Source: Selenomonadaceae bacterium (GTDB lineage: Bacteria; Bacillota; Negativicutes; Selenomonadales; Selenomonadaceae). From it: a DNA stretch of 44,065 nucleotides. A program made the translations under genes and the position numbers. The notes beneath the pieces were generated by a model, which saw nothing but the letters and a program-made list of their open reading frames with translations, made no database searches and had not been told where the DNA came from. Location of the stretch: positions 1 to 44,065 of the forward strand of contig JAFUZV010000043.1 of NCBI GenBank assembly GCA_017476425.1, written 5' to 3'. Shown in pieces: positions 14,365-23,050 of this stretch (positions within the stretch are counted from its first letter, which is position 1; every line of letters begins with the position of its first letter).

Positions 14365-15492
14365 TTACAAATCACCAACTTTATTACATAATTTGTATAA
14401 TCGCCGAGCTTCAATTTCTCTTTCACGTCTAATTTTATCCTTCCAAGAATTTGCATAATGATGAAGGGTAAAAGTTTTTTCCGTAACAAAAGATTCTCTG
14501 CTGAAATAAGTTATTCCACTCAAAACTTCTACTGGATAAACAGTCATATTCGATATAATTTGATAATCACCGGTAATTTTAATTCCACTTTCTTCTATTA
14601 TTTCAGTTTCATAGTCCGGACCAATTTTCATAAATTTTCTTTCACGAAAATTAAAATCTTCGCCATCGTAAACTTCACACATTTTTTTTATAAGTGGAAA
14701 TTTTTTTCTTGCTCCAAAACCTAACCCAACATTTACCTTGAATGAAGAATTATCCGCTGCAAATTCTATACCACAAAATCCATCTTGATAAAGTAGTTCA
14801 TCCGGACGCTTGATCATCTCAACATCAGTGTCAAGATAAATTCCGCCGTATTGATAAATAATATCTTTTCTCATATAATCCGTAACAAAACTCCACTTTT
14901 CAGCTTCATATGCTTGTTTCATATAAGAATGTTTTTCAATATCATAATTTTTTTCATTCCAGCAAATAATTTCATAATCCGGGCAAAGTTTACGCCAGCC
15001 TTCAATATAATTTTGATATTCTTTCGGAATAGGATTCTTTCCAACCCAACAATAATGAATGATTTTCGGAATCAACGGCTCAGTTGAAATTTTTAAATCA
15101 TTTGGCAGCGGTTTACTAAATAAAAATTTCCAGCTTTCCAACTCATTCAAAATAAATGCACTCCAAAAAATTTTCTGATCTTTCGGCAGCTGCATATTTT
15201 CAAGCTGATGATAAATTTCTACACCTATAACGCCTGCAGTTATCAAAATTATGATGTCTTTATTGATATTTAACGGCAGATTTTCAGGCGATAAAATTTT
15301 TTTTTGTTGCTCGGAAATTTTTCTAATTGTATTCCATTTGCTTTGATTGTTATCTACAATAAATTTTATTTGATTGATTAGCGGGCAATGCTTAAAAAAA
15401 TTATCTAAATATTTTCCGGAGCCAAAACAAATTATTTCTTTATCCTTAGCAAAATCATTAAAATTTTTTATATCCGTGTTCATCAAAATCAT
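14365..15492 (-). CDS. GT32-like (OCH1/capsular) glycosyltransferase
   Basis: 375 residues. The first 110 residues are again a Rossmann-like module (EIICFGSGKYLDNF, then IKFIVDNNQSKW). The catalytic domain begins PKIIHYCWVGKNPIP at about residue 140, typical of the DXD sugar transferases of the GT32/Gly_transf_sug group. It has KWSFVTDYMRKDIIYQYGGI and the metal-binding DTD (in YLDTDVEMIKRP). It probably adds a sugar from a nucleotide donor to the polymer made by this cluster; donor and acceptor are unknown. GAGGTGA lies about ten bases before the ATG at 15492. It is followed without a gap by the glycerophosphotransferase gene. Confidence 0.88.
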   Translation of the reverse strand: MILMNTDIKNFNDFAKDKEIICFGSGKYLDNFFKHCPLINQIKFIVDNNQSKWNTIRKISEQQKKILSPENLPLNINKDIIILITAGVIGVEIYHQLENMQLPKDQKIFWSAFILNELESWKFLFSKPLPNDLKISTEPLIPKIIHYCWVGKNPIPKEYQNYIEGWRKLCPDYEIICWNEKNYDIEKHSYMKQAYEAEKWSFVTDYMRKDIIYQYGGIYLDTDVEMIKRPDELLYQDGFCGIEFAADNSSFKVNVGLGFGARKKFPLIKKMCEVYDGEDFNFRERKFMKIGPDYETEIIEESGIKITGDYQIISNMTVYPVEVLSGITYFSRESFVTEKTFTLHHYANSWKDKIRREREIEARRLYKLCNKVGDL

Positions 15493-15499
15493 TCATATA

Positions 15500-17089
15500 T
15501 CACCTCGATAACAAGTCAATTATAAATTCCGCTGTTCTTTCTGATGCGTGACCATCTTCTTTTACTCCATAATGATCAAAAAAATTTTTTATCTTGTGAC
15601 GATAATTTTCTTCATCAAAATTTTTAATTTGATCTGTAAGTTCTTCATTATTCGTTGAGATCGGAAAAGGTAATTTATCGTATCTTATTAAAAGTTCCCT
15701 GTCATTCTTTTCATATTCATCTTTGTCAGGTGCAAATAAAAATACAGGTTTCATAACATAAGCCGGTTCAAATATAATACTTGAAAAATCCGAAATTAAA
15801 ATATCTGATGCGGCTATCAACTCTTGACTATTTTCATAATTGCTGACATCAATTAATTTGTCTGATAATTTAACTTGTTTGGAACTAAATTTAACAAAGG
15901 GATGCAGCCGCAAAAAAATTTTCCATTCACCATTCCATTTTTGTTTTAACGATTCAATTAAAAGATCAAAATTCAAATTCTGCCACTTCATAAAATATTT
16001 TTGTTTAGAATGAGCCCGAAATGTCGGAGCATAGATCAAAATGTGATCACTAGAATTTAATTTAAAATATTTGTAAATTTTTTCTTTATAATGTTCGGGA
16101 TTAAATAAAATATCACTGCGCGGCGATCCAAAACGAAGAAATTTTCCATTGAAATTAAAGCCGCTTCGACAAGAATTTTCATCAAGCTCACTGCCGGTGA
16201 TAATATAATCTGTCCACTTTGAATTGATCTTTGTTATCATTTGTCTTTCTGGTGAATTTTTGACAGCCGGATCATCTAATCCAAATTTTTTAAGCGTGAT
16301 ACTGCCCCAATGTTTAGTCTGAATATAATATTGTCCTTCTCGCTTTACACTGTAAATCGGTACAGGCATTGCATTATATATCCAGATTTTTGCAGTTTCT
16401 AATTCATAGCAATATTGTTTCCACTTTCCATTATAAATTGTTCTTACACCTTCAGGCGCATTGATAGAAATTTTGTCAACTATCCAAACAATGTCTAAAT
16501 TATCATTTGCTTTCAATAATGCTTCTGTTATGCACTTGCCGTGCTCAATGTAATTTCCCATATAAATTAAAATTTTATTGCTTTCGATAGGAAATTTTTC
16601 CACACAATTTTTAGAAAACTCTTTTTTATAATCTGCCAGCGTTTTATATGACTCTTTATTTTTTCGATAATTATATTCTAAATGCAGAATGCTAAAGTAA
16701 CAATTAAAATTTTTCTCTTCTAATTCTCTTGCAATTTCTTCATAACGTCTTAGACTTGAAATTAATATCACAACTTCATTTGTCTGATAATTTTCAAGAA
16801 TATTTTTAGAAGAAATTTTTACATTTCGTGATTCATGTAAAGTCGTTTCATCAAAAAGTTCATCAAGTCTATGATTTTGCTTGTCATTGTTGTTATCTAT
16901 TGCCGCCTCAATAACAATTTTATTTTCACACCTTAACCATAAAAATTCTGTAATATCGGTCAAGCCGTAGAGAATTAATTTTTTATTTTGAGTCGCTTGA
17001 AAAAAATCATTCCAAGTCTTGTTGATCAATGTGAAATTGTCTGTTAAATGTAAATTCGCTGATATACATTCATCAATGTTATCCATCAT
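15500..17089 (-). CDS. CDP-glycerol glycerophosphotransferase-family protein, copy 2
   Basis: 529 residues from the ATG at 17089; ATG 17086 and GTG 17095 are alternatives, and AGGTGA fits 17086-17089. The architecture is the same as copies 1 and 3: a Rossmann-like module (KKLILYGLTDITEF, IEAAIDNNNDKQ), then the Glyphos_transf domain with KHWGSITLKKF, ILIYAPTFR, LRLHPF, SDFSSIIFEPAYVMKPVFLF and EDGHASERT at the end. It overlaps the end of copy 3 and precedes the GT32-like gene by seven bases. The clear paralogy suggests tandem duplication followed by divergence, perhaps for different acceptors. Confidence 0.9.
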   Translation of the reverse strand: MMDNIDECISANLHLTDNFTLINKTWNDFFQATQNKKLILYGLTDITEFLWLRCENKIVIEAAIDNNNDKQNHRLDELFDETTLHESRNVKISSKNILENYQTNEVVILISSLRRYEEIARELEEKNFNCYFSILHLEYNYRKNKESYKTLADYKKEFSKNCVEKFPIESNKILIYMGNYIEHGKCITEALLKANDNLDIVWIVDKISINAPEGVRTIYNGKWKQYCYELETAKIWIYNAMPVPIYSVKREGQYYIQTKHWGSITLKKFGLDDPAVKNSPERQMITKINSKWTDYIITGSELDENSCRSGFNFNGKFLRFGSPRSDILFNPEHYKEKIYKYFKLNSSDHILIYAPTFRAHSKQKYFMKWQNLNFDLLIESLKQKWNGEWKIFLRLHPFVKFSSKQVKLSDKLIDVSNYENSQELIAASDILISDFSSIIFEPAYVMKPVFLFAPDKDEYEKNDRELLIRYDKLPFPISTNNEELTDQIKNFDEENYRHKIKNFFDHYGVKEDGHASERTAEFIIDLLSR

Positions 17090-18611
17090 TTTCACCTATT
17101 TTATCAATAATAAATTTTGCCGTTCGTTCACTTGCCTGTCCATCTTCATTAACTCCATATCTATTAAGAAAATTTTTCACATCACGGCGATATTTATCAA
17201 TGTCGAAAATTTCAATTTGCCTTGAAAGTTCATCATTAGTCATTGCAATCGGAAACGGCAGGCTATCATAATCAATAAAAAATTCTCGTTCACTTTTGAT
17301 ATATTCATCTTTATCCGGCGCATATAAAAAAACCGGCTTAAGTACATATGCAGACTCAAACATTATACTTGAATAGTCGGAGATCATTATATCAGCAGCG
17401 GCGATCAATTCTTGTCCGTTAGCGTAATTGCTGACATTTATAACAGATTCATTTTCGATCGCTGAAAAATTTTTCATTGACGGGTGAAATTTTACAAAAA
17501 TTTTCCATTCCGCACCGAATTTTTTTCTTAATAACTTCAAAAGCAATTCATAATTTAAATCTTGAAATTGTGAATTAGCACGAAAAGTTGGGGCATATAA
17601 CAAAATTTTTTCATTGCGATCAAGGTTGTACAAATCAAAAATTTTTTCTCTGCAAGGCTGCGGATCAAATAAAATATCACTTCTAGGTGAGCCGAAACGA
17701 AGAAATTTTTTATGGAAATTAAAACCTCGTTGACAAGTTTTTTCATCAAATTCACTACCGCTGATCATAAAATCGATCAAATCACCATTCTGTTTCCAAA
17801 TTTCACGTTCAAAATCGTTGACTTCTTCGTTGAGATAAAATTTTTTCAGAGTAATACTGCTCCAATGCTTAACTTGAATATAAATTTGTTCTTCACGTTT
17901 GATCGCCTGCACTCGCAGCGGCATATTTAAAATCCAAAATTTTGCTGTCTCAAGCTCATAAATAAAATTCTTCCATTTGCCTTCATAAATTAATTTAACA
18001 TTCTTTGGACAAAAAATATTAGGCGTGTTCGTCAGCCAAATAATTTCAAGATTTTTATCAAGTTTCAAAAGTTGTTCCGTTATCGCTCGACCGTGTTCAG
18101 GATAACGATCCATACCGCCGAAAATAATTTTATTTTTTTGAATAGGAAAATTTTCAGCGCAAAATTTTGCGTACTCTCTAATATAATTATTCGTATCGTC
18201 AACAGGAAGATTTTTTTTTCGCAATGATTCCTTATAATTAAATTCAAGGTGTAAAACACTGAAACAATTAAAAAACTTTTCATTCGCTAAATCTTGAATT
18301 ATACCCTCTGAATATCTTAAACTCGAAATTAAAATTACAACTTCATTAGGATTATAAGAGTCCAAAATTTTTGGTGAACTGATCAAAATTTCACTTGCTT
18401 CTTGAAGATCAATTTCATTGAAAAATTCGCCTAATTTATGACCTTGCTTGCTTTTATCGTTATCAACTGCCGCAATTATTGAAATTTTTTCATTTACTCT
18501 GAGGAATAAATTGTTTAAAAGTGATCCGAGACCATACAGAATAACTTTTTTACTCTGACATTCTAATTTAAAATCCTGCCAAGTTTTATTTTTAAAATTT
18601 TCCTCTGACAA
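17079..18611 (-). CDS. CDP-glycerol glycerophosphotransferase-family protein, copy 3
   Basis: 510 residues from a TTG at 18611, six bases after GAGGTGG. A longer frame to 18626 would overlap that site and the upstream stop. The N-terminal Rossmann-like module has KVILYGLGSLLNNL and IIAAVDNDKSKQG. The Glyphos_transf domain has VKHWSSITLKKF (here HWSS instead of HWGS), LLYAPTFRAN, KFHPSM, SDYSSIMFESAYVLKPVFLY and EDGQASERT. It follows the epimerase gene and overlaps copy 2 by eleven bases, so it is part of one transcript. Confidence 0.9.
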   Translation of the reverse strand: MSEENFKNKTWQDFKLECQSKKVILYGLGSLLNNLFLRVNEKISIIAAVDNDKSKQGHKLGEFFNEIDLQEASEILISSPKILDSYNPNEVVILISSLRYSEGIIQDLANEKFFNCFSVLHLEFNYKESLRKKNLPVDDTNNYIREYAKFCAENFPIQKNKIIFGGMDRYPEHGRAITEQLLKLDKNLEIIWLTNTPNIFCPKNVKLIYEGKWKNFIYELETAKFWILNMPLRVQAIKREEQIYIQVKHWSSITLKKFYLNEEVNDFEREIWKQNGDLIDFMISGSEFDEKTCQRGFNFHKKFLRFGSPRSDILFDPQPCREKIFDLYNLDRNEKILLYAPTFRANSQFQDLNYELLLKLLRKKFGAEWKIFVKFHPSMKNFSAIENESVINVSNYANGQELIAAADIMISDYSSIMFESAYVLKPVFLYAPDKDEYIKSEREFFIDYDSLPFPIAMTNDELSRQIEIFDIDKYRRDVKNFLNRYGVNEDGQASERTAKFIIDKIGENDG

Positions 18612-18622
18612 ATGAATCCACC

Positions 18623-19684
18623 TCAAAAATTATTAACAACATCTCTCAAAATTTCGATTGTCTTCTTAACGCCGGACTTAGTGTCATCGTATGGAGTCCA
18701 GCCAAGCGATCGAAGTTTTTTATTGCTCATAACTCCTCGAACGACTTTTGAAAATCCTTTTGCTTGAGAAGAATCCGGAATTTCAAAAATAACCTTCCGA
18801 TCAGAAAGTTCAGCAATGTATTCAGCGATCGCCCTCAACGAAATAATTTCACTTGAATCAGCAATGTTATAAGCCTCACCACATTCACCATTAAGCAGAC
18901 AATAAAAAATTCCACTCACACAATCAGCAAGATAGCAGTATGAAAAAAGCGGCAAGCCTTCACTCTTTAAAATAATATTTTCTTTTCTAACGCCATTCAT
19001 TATAAATTCGCTCATTGCTTTGCTATCGTCAAGTCTCATCGTTGCGCCGTAAATTCTGCTGAGTCTCGGAATTATTATGTTGATTTTATATTTCTCAATG
19101 TAAGCATTGCAAAGAGCCTCACCTGCACGCTTGCCTTCAGGATAATTTGCACGAAATGAATTGCAATTAATGTAGCCACAATAATTTTCGTCGAAAGTAT
19201 CATCATTTTCAAGTGCTTGACCATAAATTTCAACCGTCGAGAGAAATAAAAATTTTTCAATCGCTGAAGTTTTTGCATACTCCAAAAGATTGTAAGTCCC
19301 TAAAATATTAGTCATAAGCGTTGCAACCGGATCAGATGAATAAAGTTTCGGATGAGTGTTGCTCGCTGCGTGAATTATAAAGTCAACTTTAAAGTCAAAA
19401 TTGATCGGCTCGTTGACATCAAATCTTACAAATTCAAAATTATCACTTGAAAGATAATCAGCAAATCTTTTCTGAGCAATTTTATAATTACGTCCGGCAG
19501 CGTAGATTTTCAAATTTAAGTTGTCATCAACATTTTTCTGCATTAAAACGTCAACGATCATTGTTCCGATCATTCCTGTTGCACCTGTAATAAGTAATGA
19601 TTTATTTTTGAGATCATTCCAAGATAAATTTTCATTTGCAACACGTTTAACATCTTCAAGATATAATTTGTGTTTGATATACAT
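18623..19684 (-). CDS. NAD-dependent epimerase/dehydratase (extended SDR)
   Basis: 353 residues from the ATG at 19684, seven bases after GAGGTG; the longer frame to 19720 has no such site. Rossmann motif LLITGATGMIG at about 29-39, then FIIHAASNTHP, FLFLSTVEIYG and the catalytic YPEGK (YxxxK) at about residue 180. The C-terminal part (RSLGWTPYDD then a helix) is typical of nucleotide-sugar epimerases and dehydratases. It lies 16 bases after the IspD/TarI-type gene. The pair may make a CDP-linked or other activated sugar/polyol for the polymer (inference). Confidence 0.9.
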   Translation of the reverse strand: MYIKHKLYLEDVKRVANENLSWNDLKNKSLLITGATGMIGTMIVDVLMQKNVDDNLNLKIYAAGRNYKIAQKRFADYLSSDNFEFVRFDVNEPINFDFKVDFIIHAASNTHPKLYSSDPVATLMTNILGTYNLLEYAKTSAIEKFLFLSTVEIYGQALENDDTFDENYCGYINCNSFRANYPEGKRAGEALCNAYIEKYKINIIIPRLSRIYGATMRLDDSKAMSEFIMNGVRKENIILKSEGLPLFSYCYLADCVSGIFYCLLNGECGEAYNIADSSEIISLRAIAEYIAELSDRKVIFEIPDSSQAKGFSKVVRGVMSNKKLRSLGWTPYDDTKSGVKKTIEILRDVVNNF

Positions 19685-19700
19685 TTTTAACACCTCAAAA

Positions 19701-20420
19701 TTATTTAAGCCACGAATCACGTTTAATACTCAAGAAGGCTTTGAATAATTCAATATCATCTGTCGTAGTGATTTTGATATTTCGATCTGATCCGCTTGCA
19801 AAATAAAGCGTCTCACCTAAATCAACCATCATAGTATTAGTATAAGACGATCCGTAAATTCCGATCTCTTCGTTAAATGCTTTTGTATAAGCCCAAATTA
19901 ATTTACTAAATTTGTAGGCTTGAGGCGTTTGAACTCTTCGCAATGTTTCTCTAACAATATATTCATTAGTACTAATATCATCTTTCTTGCGAAAAATCTG
20001 CTCATTATATGGCATTGAAGTTACAGCGTTACCATATTTCTTGCAAGTCGCTATAACGTCGGAAAGAACTTCAACGTCAACAAGCGGTCTGATCCCGTCG
20101 TGAATAACAACAACATCATCATCATTGCAAAATTCTTTCATTGCAAAAACACCATTTCTACAGGACTCTTGAACAGTATTACCACCGTTGACGATCGTTT
20201 TGAGTTTTGTGATATTGTATTGTTTAGAATAAGCACGCAAAATATCTTGCCAGCCGTCGAGACAAACAACAACAATTCCATCAATTTCTGGGTGCTTTTG
20301 AAAATTTTCAAGCGTATAGATCAAAATCGGTTTATCGTAGACGTTAATAAATTGTTTAGGAATATCTTGACGTGTTCGTTGACCTCTGCCTGCTGCTACG
20401 ATTAAAGCCATTGTGCTCAT
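19701..20420 (-). CDS. IspD/TarI-type cytidylyltransferase
   Basis: 239 residues from the ATG at 20420, preceded by AAAGGTGA. It has the nucleotidyltransferase signature ALIVAAGRGQRTRQDIPKQF, then VVVIHDGIRP, RRVQTPQAYKFSKL and ITTTDDIELF. These are shared by IspD (methylerythritol phosphate pathway) and TarI (CDP-ribitol synthesis). The setting among glycerophosphotransferases favours a CDP-polyol role such as CDP-ribitol, but a true IspD is not excluded. No TarJ reductase is adjacent. Confidence 0.85.
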   Translation of the reverse strand: MSTMALIVAAGRGQRTRQDIPKQFINVYDKPILIYTLENFQKHPEIDGIVVVCLDGWQDILRAYSKQYNITKLKTIVNGGNTVQESCRNGVFAMKEFCNDDDVVVIHDGIRPLVDVEVLSDVIATCKKYGNAVTSMPYNEQIFRKKDDISTNEYIVRETLRRVQTPQAYKFSKLIWAYTKAFNEEIGIYGSSYTNTMMVDLGETLYFASGSDRNIKITTTDDIELFKAFLSIKRDSWLK

Positions 20421-20436
20421 TAAAATCACCTTTAAT

Positions 20437-21702
20437 TTATAAATTTTTTTCGATAATATCAACCGCTCTTTCTGAAGCGTGACCATCTTCTAATATCTCT
20501 TCAATTTCAAAAAAATTTTCGATCTTCTTCAAATAATTCTTTTCGTCAAAATTAATTATATTGTTGTTAAGTTCTTCATTCGTCTTAGCAACTGGAAATG
20601 GATATTCATAAATGTTACGGATCAATTTGCCGCGTTCTTTAATATAATCGTCAAGATCATCAGCATAAATGAAGATAGGAATTTTCATTATCATTGCGTC
20701 AAACACTACGCTTGAATAATCTGTTAATACTGAATCAACCGCCGCTAGATACTCTGAAATATCGTCTTCAAATGAAATGTCCGTGCAAAGATTTTTAAAT
20801 TCGTCTGAAACATTCATTTTGTTATTACGAAGTGCAAGCTGTGGATGAAGTCTCAATAAAATATGCCATTTGCCGCCGAATTTTTTCATTAGTGCTGAGT
20901 TTAACATTTTGAAATTTAATGTTGATTCTTCTTGAAAGACATCTCGAATTTGTGATTGAGTACCGCCACGAAATGTCGGAGCGTAGAGCATTAACTTAAC
21001 GTCTTGAGAAAGATTTAATCGTTGACGAATAATCTTGCGTTGACGATCGACACCATTAACTAAAATATCACAACGCGGCAAGCCGATCTTAAATAGCGGC
21101 TCATTATAAAAACTCTTGCGGAAATTCTCAATCGCAAATTTTGAATCACACAAAAAGCAATCAATTAATTTTGCATCGTACCTTGTAACAATTTCAGCCA
21201 TCTTTGAAAATGATCTGCCGCGCATTCTTCCAACCGGTTTTATTGCTAAACCGTGCCACGTCTGCATATAAAATTGTCCTTGACGTTTTCGAGTTCCAAA
21301 ATTTTTACGGGCGTTATCAATCCAAATTTTAGCCGTCGATAAATGATAAGCACGATTCAAAAGATCATTTTTAACAGCGTGAATTTCTTTCGGAAATTTT
21401 TTATTGAGATCATTGACCAGCCAAATCAATTCATAATTTCGATTATTCTTGTGCATTCGTCTAATTAATTCTTCAGCAATATATTTCGGATTGCAAGCAT
21501 AGCCGCCGCCTTCAAATGCACTGAAGACGATTTTTTTTTGCTTGATCGGAAAGATACTGCAAAGAAAATAAATCGATCGACTCGCCACCGCTTTCAAGCG
21601 TCGATACATTATATAAATTTCTTCAGATATTTTTTGTTGAGTCTTTTGATATGCTTGATAACGGATCAACGCATTAATTTTTGCTCTTTGTAAATGTGTC
21701 AT
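20437..21702 (-). CDS. CDP-glycerol/ribitol glycerophosphotransferase, canonical type
   Basis: 421 residues. It lacks the Rossmann-like module of the other copies and starts with a helical region and a hydrophobic stretch (SIYFLCSIFPI) that may sit at the membrane. The Glyphos_transf domain is canonical: FSAFEGGGYACNPKYIAEEL, QTWHGLAIKPVG with the catalytic His, LMLYAPTFRGG, LRLHPQ, TDYSSVVFDAMIMKIPIFIY and the terminal EDGHASER. It probably polymerises or primes the polyol-phosphate chain. It starts two bases before the stop-side boundary of the fused TagD-oxidoreductase gene and precedes the cytidylyltransferase gene. Confidence 0.92.
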   Translation of the reverse strand: MTHLQRAKINALIRYQAYQKTQQKISEEIYIMYRRLKAVASRSIYFLCSIFPIKQKKIVFSAFEGGGYACNPKYIAEELIRRMHKNNRNYELIWLVNDLNKKFPKEIHAVKNDLLNRAYHLSTAKIWIDNARKNFGTRKRQGQFYMQTWHGLAIKPVGRMRGRSFSKMAEIVTRYDAKLIDCFLCDSKFAIENFRKSFYNEPLFKIGLPRCDILVNGVDRQRKIIRQRLNLSQDVKLMLYAPTFRGGTQSQIRDVFQEESTLNFKMLNSALMKKFGGKWHILLRLHPQLALRNNKMNVSDEFKNLCTDISFEDDISEYLAAVDSVLTDYSSVVFDAMIMKIPIFIYADDLDDYIKERGKLIRNIYEYPFPVAKTNEELNNNIINFDEKNYLKKIENFFEIEEILEDGHASERAVDIIEKNL

Positions 21703-21704
21703 TT

Positions 21705-23045
21705 TTAATTGTTGCCTCTAAATTCATTTATAAATTGTTCCATTGCTCCGGCGATTGAAATTGATTCACTTCTTGTAAGTTTAAAATCATTTCTGCCGCG
21801 TTCAGTGAGTTGCATTAGAAAATCATTGATCTCATATCTCAAGCCGTCACCTAAAAATGTCTCACTGTACTTTTCAACTTCATTCGGGTCTTCATAATGT
21901 ACTTCAAAATAAGTTGTCTTCCACCAAGGAGCACTTACTAAAATATAACCTTTCGTCCCGGCGATTAACAATCTGCCTTCACTCTTCACGCCTAAGCCAC
22001 AAGTTGCCGTTGCAAGTCCTGTCGGAAATTTAAAACTTGCACGTGTAAAAATATCAAGTCCGTTTTCACTTTTAACGCTGTCGAATTTTAAATCAGTATA
22101 ACTTTCACCAAAAATTTTTAAGATCGGCAACATTACATAACTACCAAGCTCAAGAAAACTACCGCCAAATTTCTGATCGACAAGTTCACGTTTATTCGGG
22201 TCTTCTAATTTCGTAAAACACGATTCAATATATCTGACATTGCCGATCTTGCCGCTATGTGCAACGCCAAGCAATTTATGAAATCCCGGACAATATGCCG
22301 TCTTAATTCCTTCCATTAAGATCAAATTTTTTTCCTTAGCAAGTTCAAAAACTTCTTCAGCCTCTGATCTCTTCAAAGTCATAGGTTTCTCACAAAGTAC
22401 GTGTTTATCGTGTTCAAGTGAAGATTTTATATATTGATAATGTGTCTCGTGAGGCGACGCAATATAAACAACATCAATATCTTTATAAAAATTTTCCAAA
22501 TCAGAATAAGGATCAATGTCCCATTGTTCAGCAAAACGCTTGACACTTTCCGGATGAGGATTATAAACAGATTGAGTATTAACACCGCTGACGCTCCGAG
22601 CCTCTTTAATGAAACGATTTGCAATTCTGCCGGTGCCGATTATTCCAATGCTTTGAATATGTCTCTTTTTTTCACGGAGCATTGTACTTGAAATATTTTT
22701 CGTTCGTTCAAGATAAACGACTTTGCAATAATCCTTGAGATAATCGAATTTGCCGACCCAATCAGATCCAACGGTGAAAATATCAATATTATATTTCTTA
22801 ATATCACTGAATTTTTGTCCGACGCTTTCCTCAATAATAATTTCATCAGCAAAGCCGGTTTTCTTGACGTTTTCAATTCTAGTCATCAGTGAATCAATAA
22901 CGCCTAATTTTCCACGTGCTTTATCAAAATTTTCAGTTGTAACTCCAACGATCAAATAATCGCCGAGTGCTTTAGCTCTCTGCAAAAGTCTATAATGACC
23001 TTCGTGAAAAAGATCATAAGTTCCATAAGTGATAACCTTTACCAT
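21705..23045 (-). CDS. Fusion of TagD-like cytidylyltransferase and Gfo/Idh/MocA oxidoreductase
   Basis: 446 residues in two parts. Residues 1-130 match glycerol-3-phosphate cytidylyltransferases: TYGTYDLFHEGHYRLLQRAK with HxGH, TVGSDWVGKFDYL and RTKNISSTMLRE. Residues 132-446 are a Gfo/Idh/MocA dehydrogenase: IGIIGTGRIANRF, YIASPHETHYQYI, HVLCEKPMTL with the EKP catalytic Lys and GGSFLELGSYV. One protein thus pairs an activating enzyme (CDP-glycerol or similar) with an NAD(P)-dependent sugar or polyol oxidoreductase. The frame is continuous across the junction. It lies five bases after the propeller-type gene. Confidence 0.92.
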   Translation of the reverse strand: MVKVITYGTYDLFHEGHYRLLQRAKALGDYLIVGVTTENFDKARGKLGVIDSLMTRIENVKKTGFADEIIIEESVGQKFSDIKKYNIDIFTVGSDWVGKFDYLKDYCKVVYLERTKNISSTMLREKKRHIQSIGIIGTGRIANRFIKEARSVSGVNTQSVYNPHPESVKRFAEQWDIDPYSDLENFYKDIDVVYIASPHETHYQYIKSSLEHDKHVLCEKPMTLKRSEAEEVFELAKEKNLILMEGIKTAYCPGFHKLLGVAHSGKIGNVRYIESCFTKLEDPNKRELVDQKFGGSFLELGSYVMLPILKIFGESYTDLKFDSVKSENGLDIFTRASFKFPTGLATATCGLGVKSEGRLLIAGTKGYILVSAPWWKTTYFEVHYEDPNEVEKYSETFLGDGLRYEINDFLMQLTERGRNDFKLTRSESISIAGAMEQFINEFRGNN

Positions 23046-23050
23046 AATTC

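Noticed and set aside
19701..20420. Calling this gene ispD of the isoprenoid pathway
   Set aside because: IspD and TarI are the same family by sequence pattern; the surface-polymer setting makes the isoprenoid role unproven, so no symbol is given.
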